From positions 1 to 9,237 of the forward strand of contig DASYVD010000111.1 of the NCBI GenBank assembly GCA_036000545.1: a stretch of DNA of 9,237 nt, in the 5' to 3' direction. The stretch is from DASYVD01 sp036000545. GTDB taxonomy: Bacteria > Actinomycetota > UBA4738 > CALAEC01. How positions within the stretch are numbered: the first letter of the stretch is position 1; each line of letters opens with the position of its first letter. The translations under genes were made by a program, and so were the position numbers. Of the stretch, positions 1 to 5,519 are shown piece after piece. The notes beneath the pieces were generated by a model. That model ran no database searches and had not been told where the DNA came from. It saw only the letters and a program-made list of their open reading frames with translations.

Positions 1-610
1 CAACGAGGGTCCCGATGAGCCGTTCGGGGGCGGGCACCCTGGTGACGGGTTCGAGGCCGCGGATCCCACCTCCACGGGCCAGGTCATGAAGTTGGTGGTC
101 GTGCCACTCGCCTCGACGGATACCAGCGTACCCCCCTCTCAGCTCACGCTGCCCTCCTTCACCCCGCTCGGGGCAGCGACCGCTACTCGGCAGGTGTCCT
201 TGAACGAGGAGGACTCCTCGGTCCTTCAAGGAGTGGGACCGAGGGAGGCCGAGCTCGGCACCCTCGATGAATCCGGGAAGCCCGTGCTTCTGGGGTGGGA
301 CCATCCCATCACCGAGAACCCGGCGCTCGGGGCCACCGAGGTCTGGGAGATCCACAACTTCACCGAGGACGCCCACCCCATCCACATCCACGAGGTTCAG
401 TTCCAGGTGGTGAACCGCCAGCCGTTGGAGGGTGGCCCTCGGCCGCCGGAGAGCTGGGAGACGGGCTACAAGGACACGGTCATCGCCTACCCGGGCGAGA
501 TCACCAGAGTCAAGGCTCTGTTCGATCTCGCCGGCCTGTATGTGTGGCACTGCCACATCTTGGAGCACGAGGACAACGAGATGATGCGACCGTACCGAGT
601 CGGGCCGTAG
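1..610 (+). CDS. Multicopper oxidase, C-terminal part (5' end outside window)
   Basis: The open frame runs in from the left edge (first full codon at base 2) to the TAG at 608-610, giving about 202 residues. The ATG at 86 is internal, because readable protein with a Gly/Pro/Asp-rich linker precedes it. Two copper motifs of the last cupredoxin domain are visible: HPIHIHEVQF near residues 125-134, and WHCHILEHEDNEMM near the C-terminus. The second has the HCH cluster, the His four residues later, and the axial Met typical of a type 1 copper site. Known members (CotA laccase, bilirubin oxidase, and related enzymes) couple one-electron oxidation of a substrate to reduction of O2 to water. The substrate cannot be told here and the N-terminal signal region is not in the window. 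The family call is secure; a laccase or bilirubin-oxidase subtype is only a guess. Confidence 0.95.
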   Translation, partial: NEGPDEPFGGGHPGDGFEAADPTSTGQVMKLVVVPLASTDTSVPPSQLTLPSFTPLGAATATRQVSLNEEDSSVLQGVGPREAELGTLDESGKPVLLGWDHPITENPALGATEVWEIHNFTEDAHPIHIHEVQFQVVNRQPLEGGPRPPESWETGYKDTVIAYPGEITRVKALFDLAGLYVWHCHILEHEDNEMMRPYRVGP

Positions 611-1173
611 GCGACCACGGCTCGGCCAGGCGATCAGGGGCGCGGCACAACTAGTCATGAGGGCACCAGCGTCACGAATCGCCCTTCCCGAAGGCCTAAT
701 CCTCCACGCTGGTCGTCGTCCCCGCTACTACGAACATTCAAGCGAAGGGCAGATCGCGGAGGCCAATGGGTCCCGGCCCGATGGGATACATGCGGCAGGA
801 CCATTGGCCCCAGGGAGCGCGACCACAGGCTCATAGGGTGGAACCAGATTGGTCACCTTGGATGCGACCCTACGGCTGGTGCTCCACTTCCCCGAGGGAC
901 GGGGGTCCTGCATCCGCTGGCTCCTTCGGGCCTCGGTCGAGCACCGCCGCGAGCCCAGCCGCCAACAGCCCGGACCGGGCCCCCAGCCGGGGGAGGATGG
1001 GGGAATGCGACGGAGATCGCTCCCACTCAGAAGAGTGACACTTGGGAGGAGCAGGTCGGTCGCCCCTGCCGCGGCCCACAAGAGGTGAGCCGACCCGTTC
1101 TTACCCGATGTGCTCCCAGAGATCGGGTCCTTTGGCCCTGTCGCCGCCGATCGCCACAGGGTTCCCTGGTCGC
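611..1173. other. Intergenic stretch without a convincing gene
   Basis: No frame here gives protein that looks real: candidates on both strands are rich in Arg, Ser, Pro and Gly, lack a recognisable family, and have no good ribosome binding site. A weak hairpin (GCCGT, 8-base loop, ACGGC, 604-621) overlaps the oxidase stop and might help termination. A DosR-box-like palindrome, GGGAC-GGGG-GTCCT, lies at 896-909, but it is 265 bases from the next start and may be chance in such G-rich DNA. The promoter of the following gene should lie in the right half, but I could not pick clear -35/-10 elements. Confidence 0.5.
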
Positions 1174-1833
1174 ATGAACAGCCAGGAACGCGAAACCATA
1201 GGCGAAGCGTGCCAGCCATATGCAGCCGTCGATCTCTACTGGATCCCCTTGGGCGCGGGGCAGCACGCCGTGAGGTTGAGCGGAAGGCTGTTCGAGGCGA
1301 TCAGCGCGCGTGTGCAGGGACGAAGTCCGTGCCACCTCTATCACTCGGCCCTCGTGGTCGTCGCCCCCGAGGGCCGCTTCGTGATCGAGCAAACCCCGGT
1401 CCCCGACACGCACGGCGAACGACGCGGCGTCGTCCTGGAGGGCCCGGTGGGCTCGAGACTCGCTGGACGCTTCCGGCTGTTCCGGTACGAGGTCCGTCGG
1501 TGGCGAGACGGCGTCATCCCCGATATCGCCAAGGCTGTCTCGAGCGTGCGTGTGACGGATGATCCCGCCCAAGCGTCACAGATCCTCGATCTCGTGCCGT
1601 CTGTTCCGGCCCTCGTTTGGGGCCGAGACGAAGGCCACACGGGCGACATATGGAACTCGAACTCGGTGATCTCATGGCTGATCGCCAGCGCTAGTCTCGA
1701 TGTTGCCGGTATCCACCCGCCGTCCGGCGGTCGGGCACCCGGCTGGCAAGCCGGCCTTGAGAGGTCGGCCTGGGATGCAGCGCGTGCCCTTGGGTCGAGC
1801 CGGAAGGCGATGGTCGCTTCAGCCGATCCGTGA
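1174..1833 (+). CDS. Conserved protein of unknown function, possibly papain-like fold
   Basis: 219 residues from ATG 1174. The frame stays open upstream (ATGs at 1042 and 1108), but the extra residues are low in complexity, and conserved-looking sequence starts shortly after 1174 with VDLYWIPLGAGQH. No start has a good ribosome binding site, so the start is uncertain. It resembles an actinobacterial protein family I cannot name. Visible blocks are LYHSALVVV followed by GRFVIEQTP, then VVLEGPVGSR, FRLFRYEVRRWRDG, LDLVPSVPALVWGRDE, and DIWNSNSVISWL. A strand with His next to a later Asn-x-Asn-x helix start is reminiscent of permuted papain-like (PPPDE/LRAT-type) folds, where that second site is normally Asn-Cys. 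Here it is Asn-Ser, so if the fold is right the nucleophile is absent or replaced. No signal peptide or membrane segment. A decayed relative of its central part lies at 4859-4998. Coding status is well supported; fold and function are inference. Confidence 0.85.
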   Translation: MNSQERETIGEACQPYAAVDLYWIPLGAGQHAVRLSGRLFEAISARVQGRSPCHLYHSALVVVAPEGRFVIEQTPVPDTHGERRGVVLEGPVGSRLAGRFRLFRYEVRRWRDGVIPDIAKAVSSVRVTDDPAQASQILDLVPSVPALVWGRDEGHTGDIWNSNSVISWLIASASLDVAGIHPPSGGRAPGWQAGLERSAWDAARALGSSRKAMVASADP

Positions 1834-2006
1834 TCTCCGGGGCGAGGCTGAGGCCGAGCCCTTCGGGCACCCGTCGCTGCTTCTGGCCTTGGGCCAACCT
1901 TTGAGGCCCGCGCCCACGAGGACCACGCTCTGCCACCAAGCATGGTTACGGGATGCCCAGGCGACAGCCGAGCGCGAGCCCCCCGACCTCCGTTAGGGCT
2001 GGCGGT

Positions 2007-2020
2007 GGGCTGTCGGTCCC
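2007..2020. promoter_or_regulatory. DosR-box-like palindrome, distal copy
   Basis: GGGCTGTCGGTCCC. It shares 12 of 14 bases with the proximal copy at 2030-2043, and the two are offset by 23 bases (about two helical turns) upstream of the USP1 gene. Its outer shape, GGG-N8-CCC, matches the mycobacterial DosR core (GGGACTTNNGNCCC), but several inner consensus bases differ. GGG-N8-CCC alone is expected by chance several times in DNA this rich in GC, so the pairing is the real signal. Confidence 0.35.
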
Positions 2021-2029
2021 ATCGGATGC

Positions 2030-2043
2030 GGGCCGTCGGACCC
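2030..2043. promoter_or_regulatory. DosR-box-like palindrome, proximal copy
   Basis: GGGCCGTCGGACCC. The last base is 86 before the chosen USP1 start at 2129. The same 86-base distance separates the candidate box at 5974-5987 from the start at 6073. It is a candidate activator site for the USP1 promoter; no clear -10 element was found downstream. Confidence 0.35.
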
Positions 2044-2128
2044 TGGCGAACATCCCGAGCGTGAGGGAATCTGGCATTGAGCCACGCGTGGTGCGCGCGG
2101 GGCGGCAAGAGAGAAGGAGGTGAGCGTA

Positions 2129-2542
2129 GTGTTCGAGCGCATCGTGCTTGCGGTGAACGGCTCTCCGAGCAGCTGGAGGGCAGTGGATGTTGCCGCAGAC
2201 ATCGGGCAGAAGTACGGGGCCGAGGTCGTGGTACTGCACGTCCGCGAGCAGCAGGCCACGTCGTTCGGTCTCTATGTGGTCGAGCAGCCTGATGTGGACG
2301 CCGATTTCGTGGAGGAGATCGTCAGGAGCTTGAAGGACGCCGGCGTGAGCGCTCGGAGCGAGGTCCAGACCGCTCCTCTCGGCAGCGTTCCGCACGTCAT
2401 CCTCGGGATGGCGAAGGAGCTCGACGCCGGACTCATCGTGATGGGTTCGCGACGGCTATCCGATTGGGAGGGGCTGTTCCTCGCGAGCGTCTCGCATCGA
2501 GTGTTGCACCTGGCGGAGTGCCCGGTGTTCGTCGTGCGATAG
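2129..2542 (+). CDS. Universal stress protein (USP1), degenerate nucleotide-binding site
   Basis: 137 residues, single UspA domain. GTG 2129 is preferred over the in-frame GTG at 2120, because AAGGAGG (2114-2120) overlaps the latter but sits 8 bases before the former, and because the protein then begins MFERIVLAV, exactly like its paralogue at 2799-3200 (MFERLLLAV). UspA proteins are small cytoplasmic alpha/beta proteins, many binding ATP through an early Asp and a G-x2-G-x9-G-S/T loop. Here all three features are altered: LAVNGS has Asn for Asp, GSRRLSDW has Arg for the second Gly, and LFLASVSH has Ala for the last Gly. It therefore probably does not bind ATP in the usual way and may be a non-nucleotide USP. 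It stands alone on the plus strand, with two palindromic boxes 86-122 bases upstream. The C-terminus (ECPVFVVR) is complete. Confidence 0.93.
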   Translation: MFERIVLAVNGSPSSWRAVDVAADIGQKYGAEVVVLHVREQQATSFGLYVVEQPDVDADFVEEIVRSLKDAGVSARSEVQTAPLGSVPHVILGMAKELDAGLIVMGSRRLSDWEGLFLASVSHRVLHLAECPVFVVR

Positions 2543-2544
2543 GA

Positions 2545-2556
2545 GTGGGATCCCAC
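2545..2556. repeat. 12-bp perfect palindrome between the convergent USP genes
   Basis: GTGGGATCCCAC starts three bases after the USP1 stop. It has no loop, so it is a poor transcription terminator. It could be a protein-binding site or chance. The rest of the 256-base convergent gap to the USP2 stop shows only a weak 6-bp inverted repeat (GGTGAT/ATCACC, 2625-2646) and no gene. Confidence 0.3.
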
Positions 2557-2798
2557 CGAATTCCAAGCCGGAGAAGCGTGTGGCGGCAACGCACTCGCGC
2601 CGGTTCTGACGTCGCATCCGCAGTGGTGATCACGACATCAATCACCGCCAATTGAGAGCGCGCCGGTCGCGGCAGCCGCACACCTGCCCGAACGACTCCC
2701 ACGGGCGATCATCGGACAAGCCGCCGGGGCGGAGGGCCAATCGTCTGACCGCCTTCACCGCCCGGGGGTCGGTTGCAGCAGACGACGGTGCTTCGCCC

Positions 2799-3200
2799 TC
2801 AGCGCGTGACGAGGACGGGGCAGTCGGCGTGCTGGATCACCTTGTGGGCGATGCTCCCAAGCAACAGCCCCGAGAAATCCGAGAGGCCCCTCGTGCCCAT
2901 GACGATGAGATCCGAACCGAAGGTCATCGCCCCGTCGAGGACGGTAGCCGCCGTTGATCCGGTCCGCGCCGCCACTGCATCTCCCATCGCCTTGACACCT
3001 ATGTCCAACAGTTCGTCGACAACGCCATCCACCAGAGCCTGCGACTCGGTCGAGGACTCGAGGGGAGCGAAAGCGCTAACCTCGTGCACGTGGAGCACGT
3101 GCACCTTCCCGTTGGAACCCTGGGCGATCTCGGCCGCAGCAGCAGCGGCCTTCTTCGAGTGTTCTGACCCATCCACCGCCAGCAAGAGCCGCTCGAACAT
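2799..3200 (-). CDS. Universal stress protein (USP2), intact ATP-binding motif
   Basis: 133 residues from the ATG at 3198-3200, with AGGGAGG just upstream on the minus strand. Single UspA domain: MFERLLLAVDGSEHS carries the conserved Asp, and GTRGLSDFSGLLLGS matches G-x2-G-x9-G-S exactly, so ATP binding is likely. The C-terminus (DCPVLVTR) is typical. The closest visible relative is USP1, which has lost these positions. Family knowledge: UspA proteins accumulate under starvation, oxygen limitation and redox stress; in mycobacteria several belong to the DosR regulon. It lies 69 bases downstream of the TusA-like gene on the same strand and is probably co-transcribed with it. It is last in the minus-strand run and convergent with USP1. 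Confidence 0.96.
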   Translation of the reverse strand: MFERLLLAVDGSEHSKKAAAAAAEIAQGSNGKVHVLHVHEVSAFAPLESSTESQALVDGVVDELLDIGVKAMGDAVAARTGSTAATVLDGAMTFGSDLIVMGTRGLSDFSGLLLGSIAHKVIQHADCPVLVTR

Positions 3201-3269
3201 CTTGCCTCCCTTTCAGCAATAACGTGCGCGATGCCACTGATCCAGTGGCAGCCATGTCATGAAGTCCAT

Positions 3270-3517
3270 CTAACTGGACTCACCAGCCTTCCTCACCACG
3301 AAGCGGGCGTAGCCGTCCTCAGGCACGATCTCCACCAACTCGTGGTGGGCCTTGCGAATCCATGCCGGGATGTCCGTCTTGGAGCTCTCGTCGATCGAGA
3401 GGACCTCGAGCGCGTCACCCTCCACGCCCTCGCAGATGGCGCCGATGAGCGCCATCAGGGAGCGCGGACATGGCATCCCCGGGCGTCGATGATCCGGTCG
3501 TGGATTGCGAGCGTCAT
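3270..3517 (-). CDS. TusA-family sulfur carrier, apparently frameshifted near the N-terminus
   Basis: The long frame from an internal ATG (3476) gives 68 residues: MPCPRSLMALIGAI, then KTDIPAWIRKAHHELV and a C-terminal strand YARFVVRKA. This is the TusA/SirA-like fold whose Cys (CPxP motif, here CPRS) carries persulfide sulfur. That start has no ribosome binding site and lacks the usual first strand. The true start is almost certainly the ATG at 3515-3517, preceded by AGGAGGT and a 7-base spacer. It encodes MTLAIHDRIIDARG, the expected N-terminus, then runs out of frame into a stop. Adding one base in the G run at 3477-3480 (CCCC on the plus strand) joins DARG to MPCPR and gives about 83 residues. 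So this is a one-base deletion, a sequencing error, or a -1 frameshift. The start overlaps the stop of zinc-ribbon gene 1 (ATGA), implying translational coupling. The family call is good; integrity is doubtful. Confidence 0.8.
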
Positions 3518-3870
3518 CGTTTCCACCTCCTCAGATGAAGGTCACCGGGCTGACGGCCGCAGCCATGAACGCGCCGTGGCGCCCAGAGATCGCCACAGTT
3601 GCTCGTGGAGGCGGCTGTTTGACTTTCTTGCCACCGCCTCATGTTCTCGACGTGCGACATCGGCTCGACCGAGTGCTCGCACGTTAGTGGGTCGGCGCAG
3701 GGCGGGTTCACCTCCATCGTTTGGAAGTTGAACCGACACTGCGCGCAGTACTCGTTTAGCTCCTCAGGGAGATAGGGGCAGTCACCCCAAGTGCATGAAC
3801 GCTCTCCTTCGCCAGTAGCGAAGTCGTACCCGCAGCCGGGACACTGGCGGAACGCTTCCTATCGTGCCAC
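3514..3870 (-). pseudogene. Zinc-ribbon protein 1, interrupted by an amber codon at position 4
   Basis: From a GTG at 3868-3870, preceded by GGAGGTGAGGTTCC, the reading is V-A-R-stop-E-A-F-R-QCPGCGYDFATGEG and on to a TGA at 3514-3516. About three quarters of the residues match the intact paralogue at 5516-5815, which reads MARWEGF at the same place, so Trp4 (TGG) has become TAG. No other start lies between the amber codon and Met 3717, and a product from 3717 would lose the first six cysteines. The Cys pattern (CPGC, SCTWGDC, CAQC, PPCADPLTC) and the SHVENMRRWQ block are all preserved. After that block the tail differs from the paralogue. The stop overlaps the TusA start (ATGA). Either a recent nonsense mutation, readthrough, or a sequence error. 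Function of the family is unknown. Confidence 0.75.
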
Positions 3871-3902
3871 GGAACCTCACCTCCCCCTCCGTCACATCAA
3901 AC

Positions 3903-3936
3903 GACGAAGGCGGGGGCTGGTGCCCCCGCCTTCGTC
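3903..3936 (-). terminator. Strong hairpin downstream of doxX
   Basis: A perfect 15-bp stem (GACGAAGGCGGGGGC, its complement at 3922-3936) with the 4-base loop TGGT lies 25 bases past the DoxX stop and 33 bases before the zinc-ribbon 1 start, both on the minus strand. The following minus-strand bases (GTTTGATGTG) are only mildly T-rich, so it may end transcription, attenuate it, or stabilise the upstream mRNA end. It separates doxX from the downstream cassette. Confidence 0.75.
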
Positions 3937-3960
3937 TCGACTGTTCCGTGGTCCCGATGC

Positions 3961-4578
3961 CTACTTGAGGATGGGGTACCGCTTGACCAGCGGGACCCGC
4001 TCCCAGTACTTGCCGAGGCCCAGGTACCGGCCGGCTGCGACGTATGCGATCCCCGCCAGGACGATCGCGAACACCACGTGCTCGTCCACGAACGGGTTGT
4101 TCTCCGGCCAGATGGCACCAGCCGTGTAGAAGAGCCCCATCCAAATGATGCCGCCGATCGCCGCCAGTCGCGTTCCGATGCCCAGGATCAGAGCCAGCCC
4201 GATCAGCAGCATCGAGAGCATGTACACCCAGTCCACCCAGGTCTGCCCTGCGAGCCCTGCGTAGAAGTCCTTGAACGGGCCCTTCGTGCCGAACTCGAGG
4301 AACCCGGCCGTCGGGTGTCCGCCGTTCAGCCAGGCCGCGTCCTTGGCGAAGAAGTCGATGCCTCCGCTCTCAAGACGCCCGGTGGCAAACCCCAGGGCGA
4401 AGGCCTTGTCGAGGAAGGCCCACAGGAACACCCATCCGAGCGCGATCCGGGAGAGGCCCCAGAACACTCCTCCCCTCACGCCGCTGTCGGGAACCACGAC
4501 CTGGGCCGGGACCTTCCTGATGGTCGTCTCGGTCCGCCCGTTCGTCGTGGGCTTCTGCAGATCGACCTGTCCGATCAT
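3961..4578 (-). CDS. doxX: DoxX family membrane protein
   Basis: 205 residues from the ATG at 4576-4578, chosen because AGGGAGGT sits 7 bases upstream on the minus strand; the frame is open further up (to 4689), but that extension is Arg/Ser-rich and unlike protein. About 35 soluble N-terminal residues are followed by four membrane segments, near 38-62 (FWGLSRIALGWVFLWAFLDK), 112-135, 137-155 and 165-186 (DEHVVFAIVLAGIAYVAAGRY). This matches DoxX/DoxD-like proteins, which include the small subunit of archaeal thiosulfate:quinone oxidoreductase. In mycobacteria DoxX forms a membrane oxidoreductase complex with SodA and the sulfurtransferase SseA that protects against oxidative and thiol stress. 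Neighbouring TusA and OsmC genes suit a sulfur or thiol-redox role at the membrane, but that is inference. It has its own upstream gap of 530 bases, so it probably has its own promoter. Confidence 0.9.
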   Translation of the reverse strand: MIGQVDLQKPTTNGRTETTIRKVPAQVVVPDSGVRGGVFWGLSRIALGWVFLWAFLDKAFALGFATGRLESGGIDFFAKDAAWLNGGHPTAGFLEFGTKGPFKDFYAGLAGQTWVDWVYMLSMLLIGLALILGIGTRLAAIGGIIWMGLFYTAGAIWPENNPFVDEHVVFAIVLAGIAYVAAGRYLGLGKYWERVPLVKRYPILK

Positions 4579-4650
4579 TGTTCCCACCTCCCTTTCCGAA
4601 GAGGTATGTCGCTTGTCCCAAAGCATGCGGGAGTGCAGGGAGGCCGGCTC

Positions 4651-4664
4651 GGGCCGTCCGGCCC
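4651..4664. promoter_or_regulatory. GGG-N8-CCC palindrome upstream of doxX
   Basis: GGGCCGTCCGGCCC matches the USP1-proximal box (GGGCCGTCGGACCC) at 12 of 14 bases. It ends 73 bases upstream of the doxX start. Candidate site for the same regulator; very GC-rich, so chance is a real alternative. Confidence 0.25.
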
Positions 4665-4695
4665 CCTTCCGGGAGGGCCTCCCGCCCATTTCCGG

Positions 4696-4717
4696 CGGGA
4701 CCTTCAGTGCTGTCCCG
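4696..4717. promoter_or_regulatory. CGGGAC-N10-GTCCCG inverted repeat upstream of doxX
   Basis: Six-base perfect arms separated by 10 bases, 118 bases upstream of the doxX start. The same arms with an 11-base spacer occur at 5858-5880, upstream of zinc-ribbon gene 2. Possible operator for a dimeric regulator, or a small hairpin. Confidence 0.3.
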
Positions 4718-4858
4718 GTTGGAAACTCGGCGTTTTCCAGGTCGGGCCGTTCCTCACCAGCCCACCCACTCGTTCGGCTCTGTGCTGCCGGAGGAGATCG
4801 AGCAGGTGGTCAGACTCGGGTCCGGATTGCGTTCTTCCTGGCGCGCGAAGCCGCAGAC

Positions 4859-4998
4859 GAGGGCCGCTTCGTGATCGAGCAGACCCCAGCGCCCGATGCT
4901 CAGGGGAACGACGCGGCGTGGTCCTGGAAGGACCGGTCGGATCGAGACTCGCTGGAGGCTTCCGTCTGTTCCGGTACGAGATCCGTCGATGGCGAGAC
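4859..4998 (+). pseudogene. Decayed fragment related to the 1174-1833 gene
   Basis: By direct alignment, these 140 bases match 1369-1509 with 17 substitutions and one missing base (about 87% identity). In one frame the DNA reads EGRFVIEQTPAPDAQG. After the missing base (near 4904) the match continues in another frame as ERRGVVLEGPVGSRLAGGFR and LFRYEIRRWRD. Homology stops abruptly at both ends, so only about 47 codons of the roughly 220-codon gene remain. Most substitutions are at third codon positions, so this copy was under protein-level selection before it broke. The fragment lies between minus-strand osmC and doxX, in the opposite orientation to both. It has no start, no ribosome binding site and cannot make the protein. 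Confidence 0.85.
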
Positions 4999-5058
4999 AG
5001 CCCCACCCTGCCGTGGGCCGGCAGTCCCATGGGATGGGCGGCGTGCGACCCTGAGATA

Positions 5059-5089
5059 CCGCCCGGTGGGATTGGTTTCCACCGGGCGG
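5059..5089 (-). terminator. Hairpin downstream of osmC
   Basis: An 11-bp perfect stem (CCGCCCGGTGG with its complement at 5079-5089) and a 9-base loop lie 20 bases beyond the OsmC stop on the minus strand. No T-tract follows, so it is a plausible but not typical terminator. Confidence 0.5.
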
Positions 5090-5108
5090 ATCGCTCGTCT
5101 CTGGGGCG

Positions 5109-5519
5109 TCAGGCAGCGAGCGAGTGGATCTCCATGCGGATGCCCACCTCGGGGTCCTGGCGGATCGAGTTGTGGACTGTGCAATGGTCGACGACCGCCA
5201 GAAGGGCTCGCCGGTGCCTCTCATTCAGGAACGCGGGAACCACCACCCCTAGCTGCACGGACGCGACCCGCGCCGCCTGGGAGTCCATGGCGAACTCGCA
5301 CCGCACCTCGAGCCCCCGGACCGGCAGGGTGTGCCGTCGAAGGAACCGTTCCGCGTAGAATGCCACGCAGCTCGCCAGTCCCGCGACGAAGAGTTCTGTG
5401 GGCGTCGGCCCCTTGTCGCTCCCACCCGCCCAGATTGGCTGGTCCACGATCACGCGGTGGTCCCGAACGTCGATCTCGAAGCGATCGCCGCCCTGATGCC
5501 GAACGGTCATCTCGTTCAT
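5109..5519 (-). CDS. OsmC/Ohr family protein (thiol peroxidase-like)
   Basis: 136 residues from the ATG at 5517-5519 (GGAGGT 8 bases upstream; a second ATG three codons in is less well placed). The OsmC fold is recognisable from the N-terminal strands, the PTPTELFVAGLASC block that leads the central helix, and a second conserved Cys in VDHCTVHNSI. The two cysteines, near residues 51 and 113, match the catalytic pair that in OsmC and Ohr reduces organic hydroperoxides using thiol donors. Length is normal for the YhfA-like OsmC subgroup, whose substrates are less well known, so peroxidase activity is likely but not certain. Cytoplasmic, no signal or membrane segment. Its start overlaps the stop of zinc-ribbon gene 2 (ATGA at 5516-5519), so translation of the two is probably coupled. 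Confidence 0.93.
   Translation of the reverse strand: MNEMTVRHQGGDRFEIDVRDHRVIVDQPIWAGGSDKGPTPTELFVAGLASCVAFYAERFLRRHTLPVRGLEVRCEFAMDSQAARVASVQLGVVVPAFLNERHRRALLAVVDHCTVHNSIRQDPEVGIRMEIHSLAA

Larger units (their letters stand above)
4579..5108. other. Gap between osmC and doxX holding a gene fragment and palindromes
   Basis: No intact gene is supported. It holds the decayed fragment at 4859-4998, two palindromic sites upstream of doxX (4651-4664 and 4696-4717), a hairpin just past the OsmC stop (5059-5089), and the 10-bp palindrome TCCCATGGGA at 5025-5034. Long plus-strand open frames cross the gap, but they continue antisense through doxX and osmC and read as Pro/Arg/Ser-rich noise. About 140 bases (4718-4858) next to the fragment resemble nothing I recognise. 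Confidence 0.5.

Noticed and set aside
896..909. GGGAC-GGGG-GTCCT as a DosR box
   Set aside because: It is 265 bases from the nearest start, in a G-rich run, with an imperfect right arm; probably chance.
728..1219. Minus- and plus-strand frames in the gap after the multicopper oxidase
   Set aside because: No recognisable family, no good ribosome binding site, and composition typical of random open frames in GC-rich DNA. I could not exclude a very old gene remnant.
1341..2108. 255-codon minus-strand frame opposite the 1174-1833 gene
   Set aside because: Low-complexity Arg/Pro/Ser-rich translation, antisense to a gene with clear conserved blocks. It is a GC-rich shadow.
2120..2128. Upstream GTG at 2120 as the start of USP1
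   Set aside because: The Shine-Dalgarno overlaps it, leaving no spacer. GTG 2129 has ideal spacing and aligns with the USP2 N-terminus.
2625..2646. GGTGAT/ATCACC inverted repeat as a bidirectional terminator between the USP genes
   Set aside because: Only six base pairs with a 10-base loop and no T-tract on either strand; too weak to call.
2652..3222. Plus-strand frames opposite USP2
   Set aside because: The minus-strand frame has a full UspA domain, a good ribosome binding site and an intact ATP motif; the plus frames are its antisense.
3477..3483. CCCGGGG as a programmed -1 slippery heptamer in the TusA-like gene
   Set aside because: The letters fit XXXYYYZ, but the heptamer is not in the required phase with the reading frame. 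A missing base in the G run is the simpler reading.
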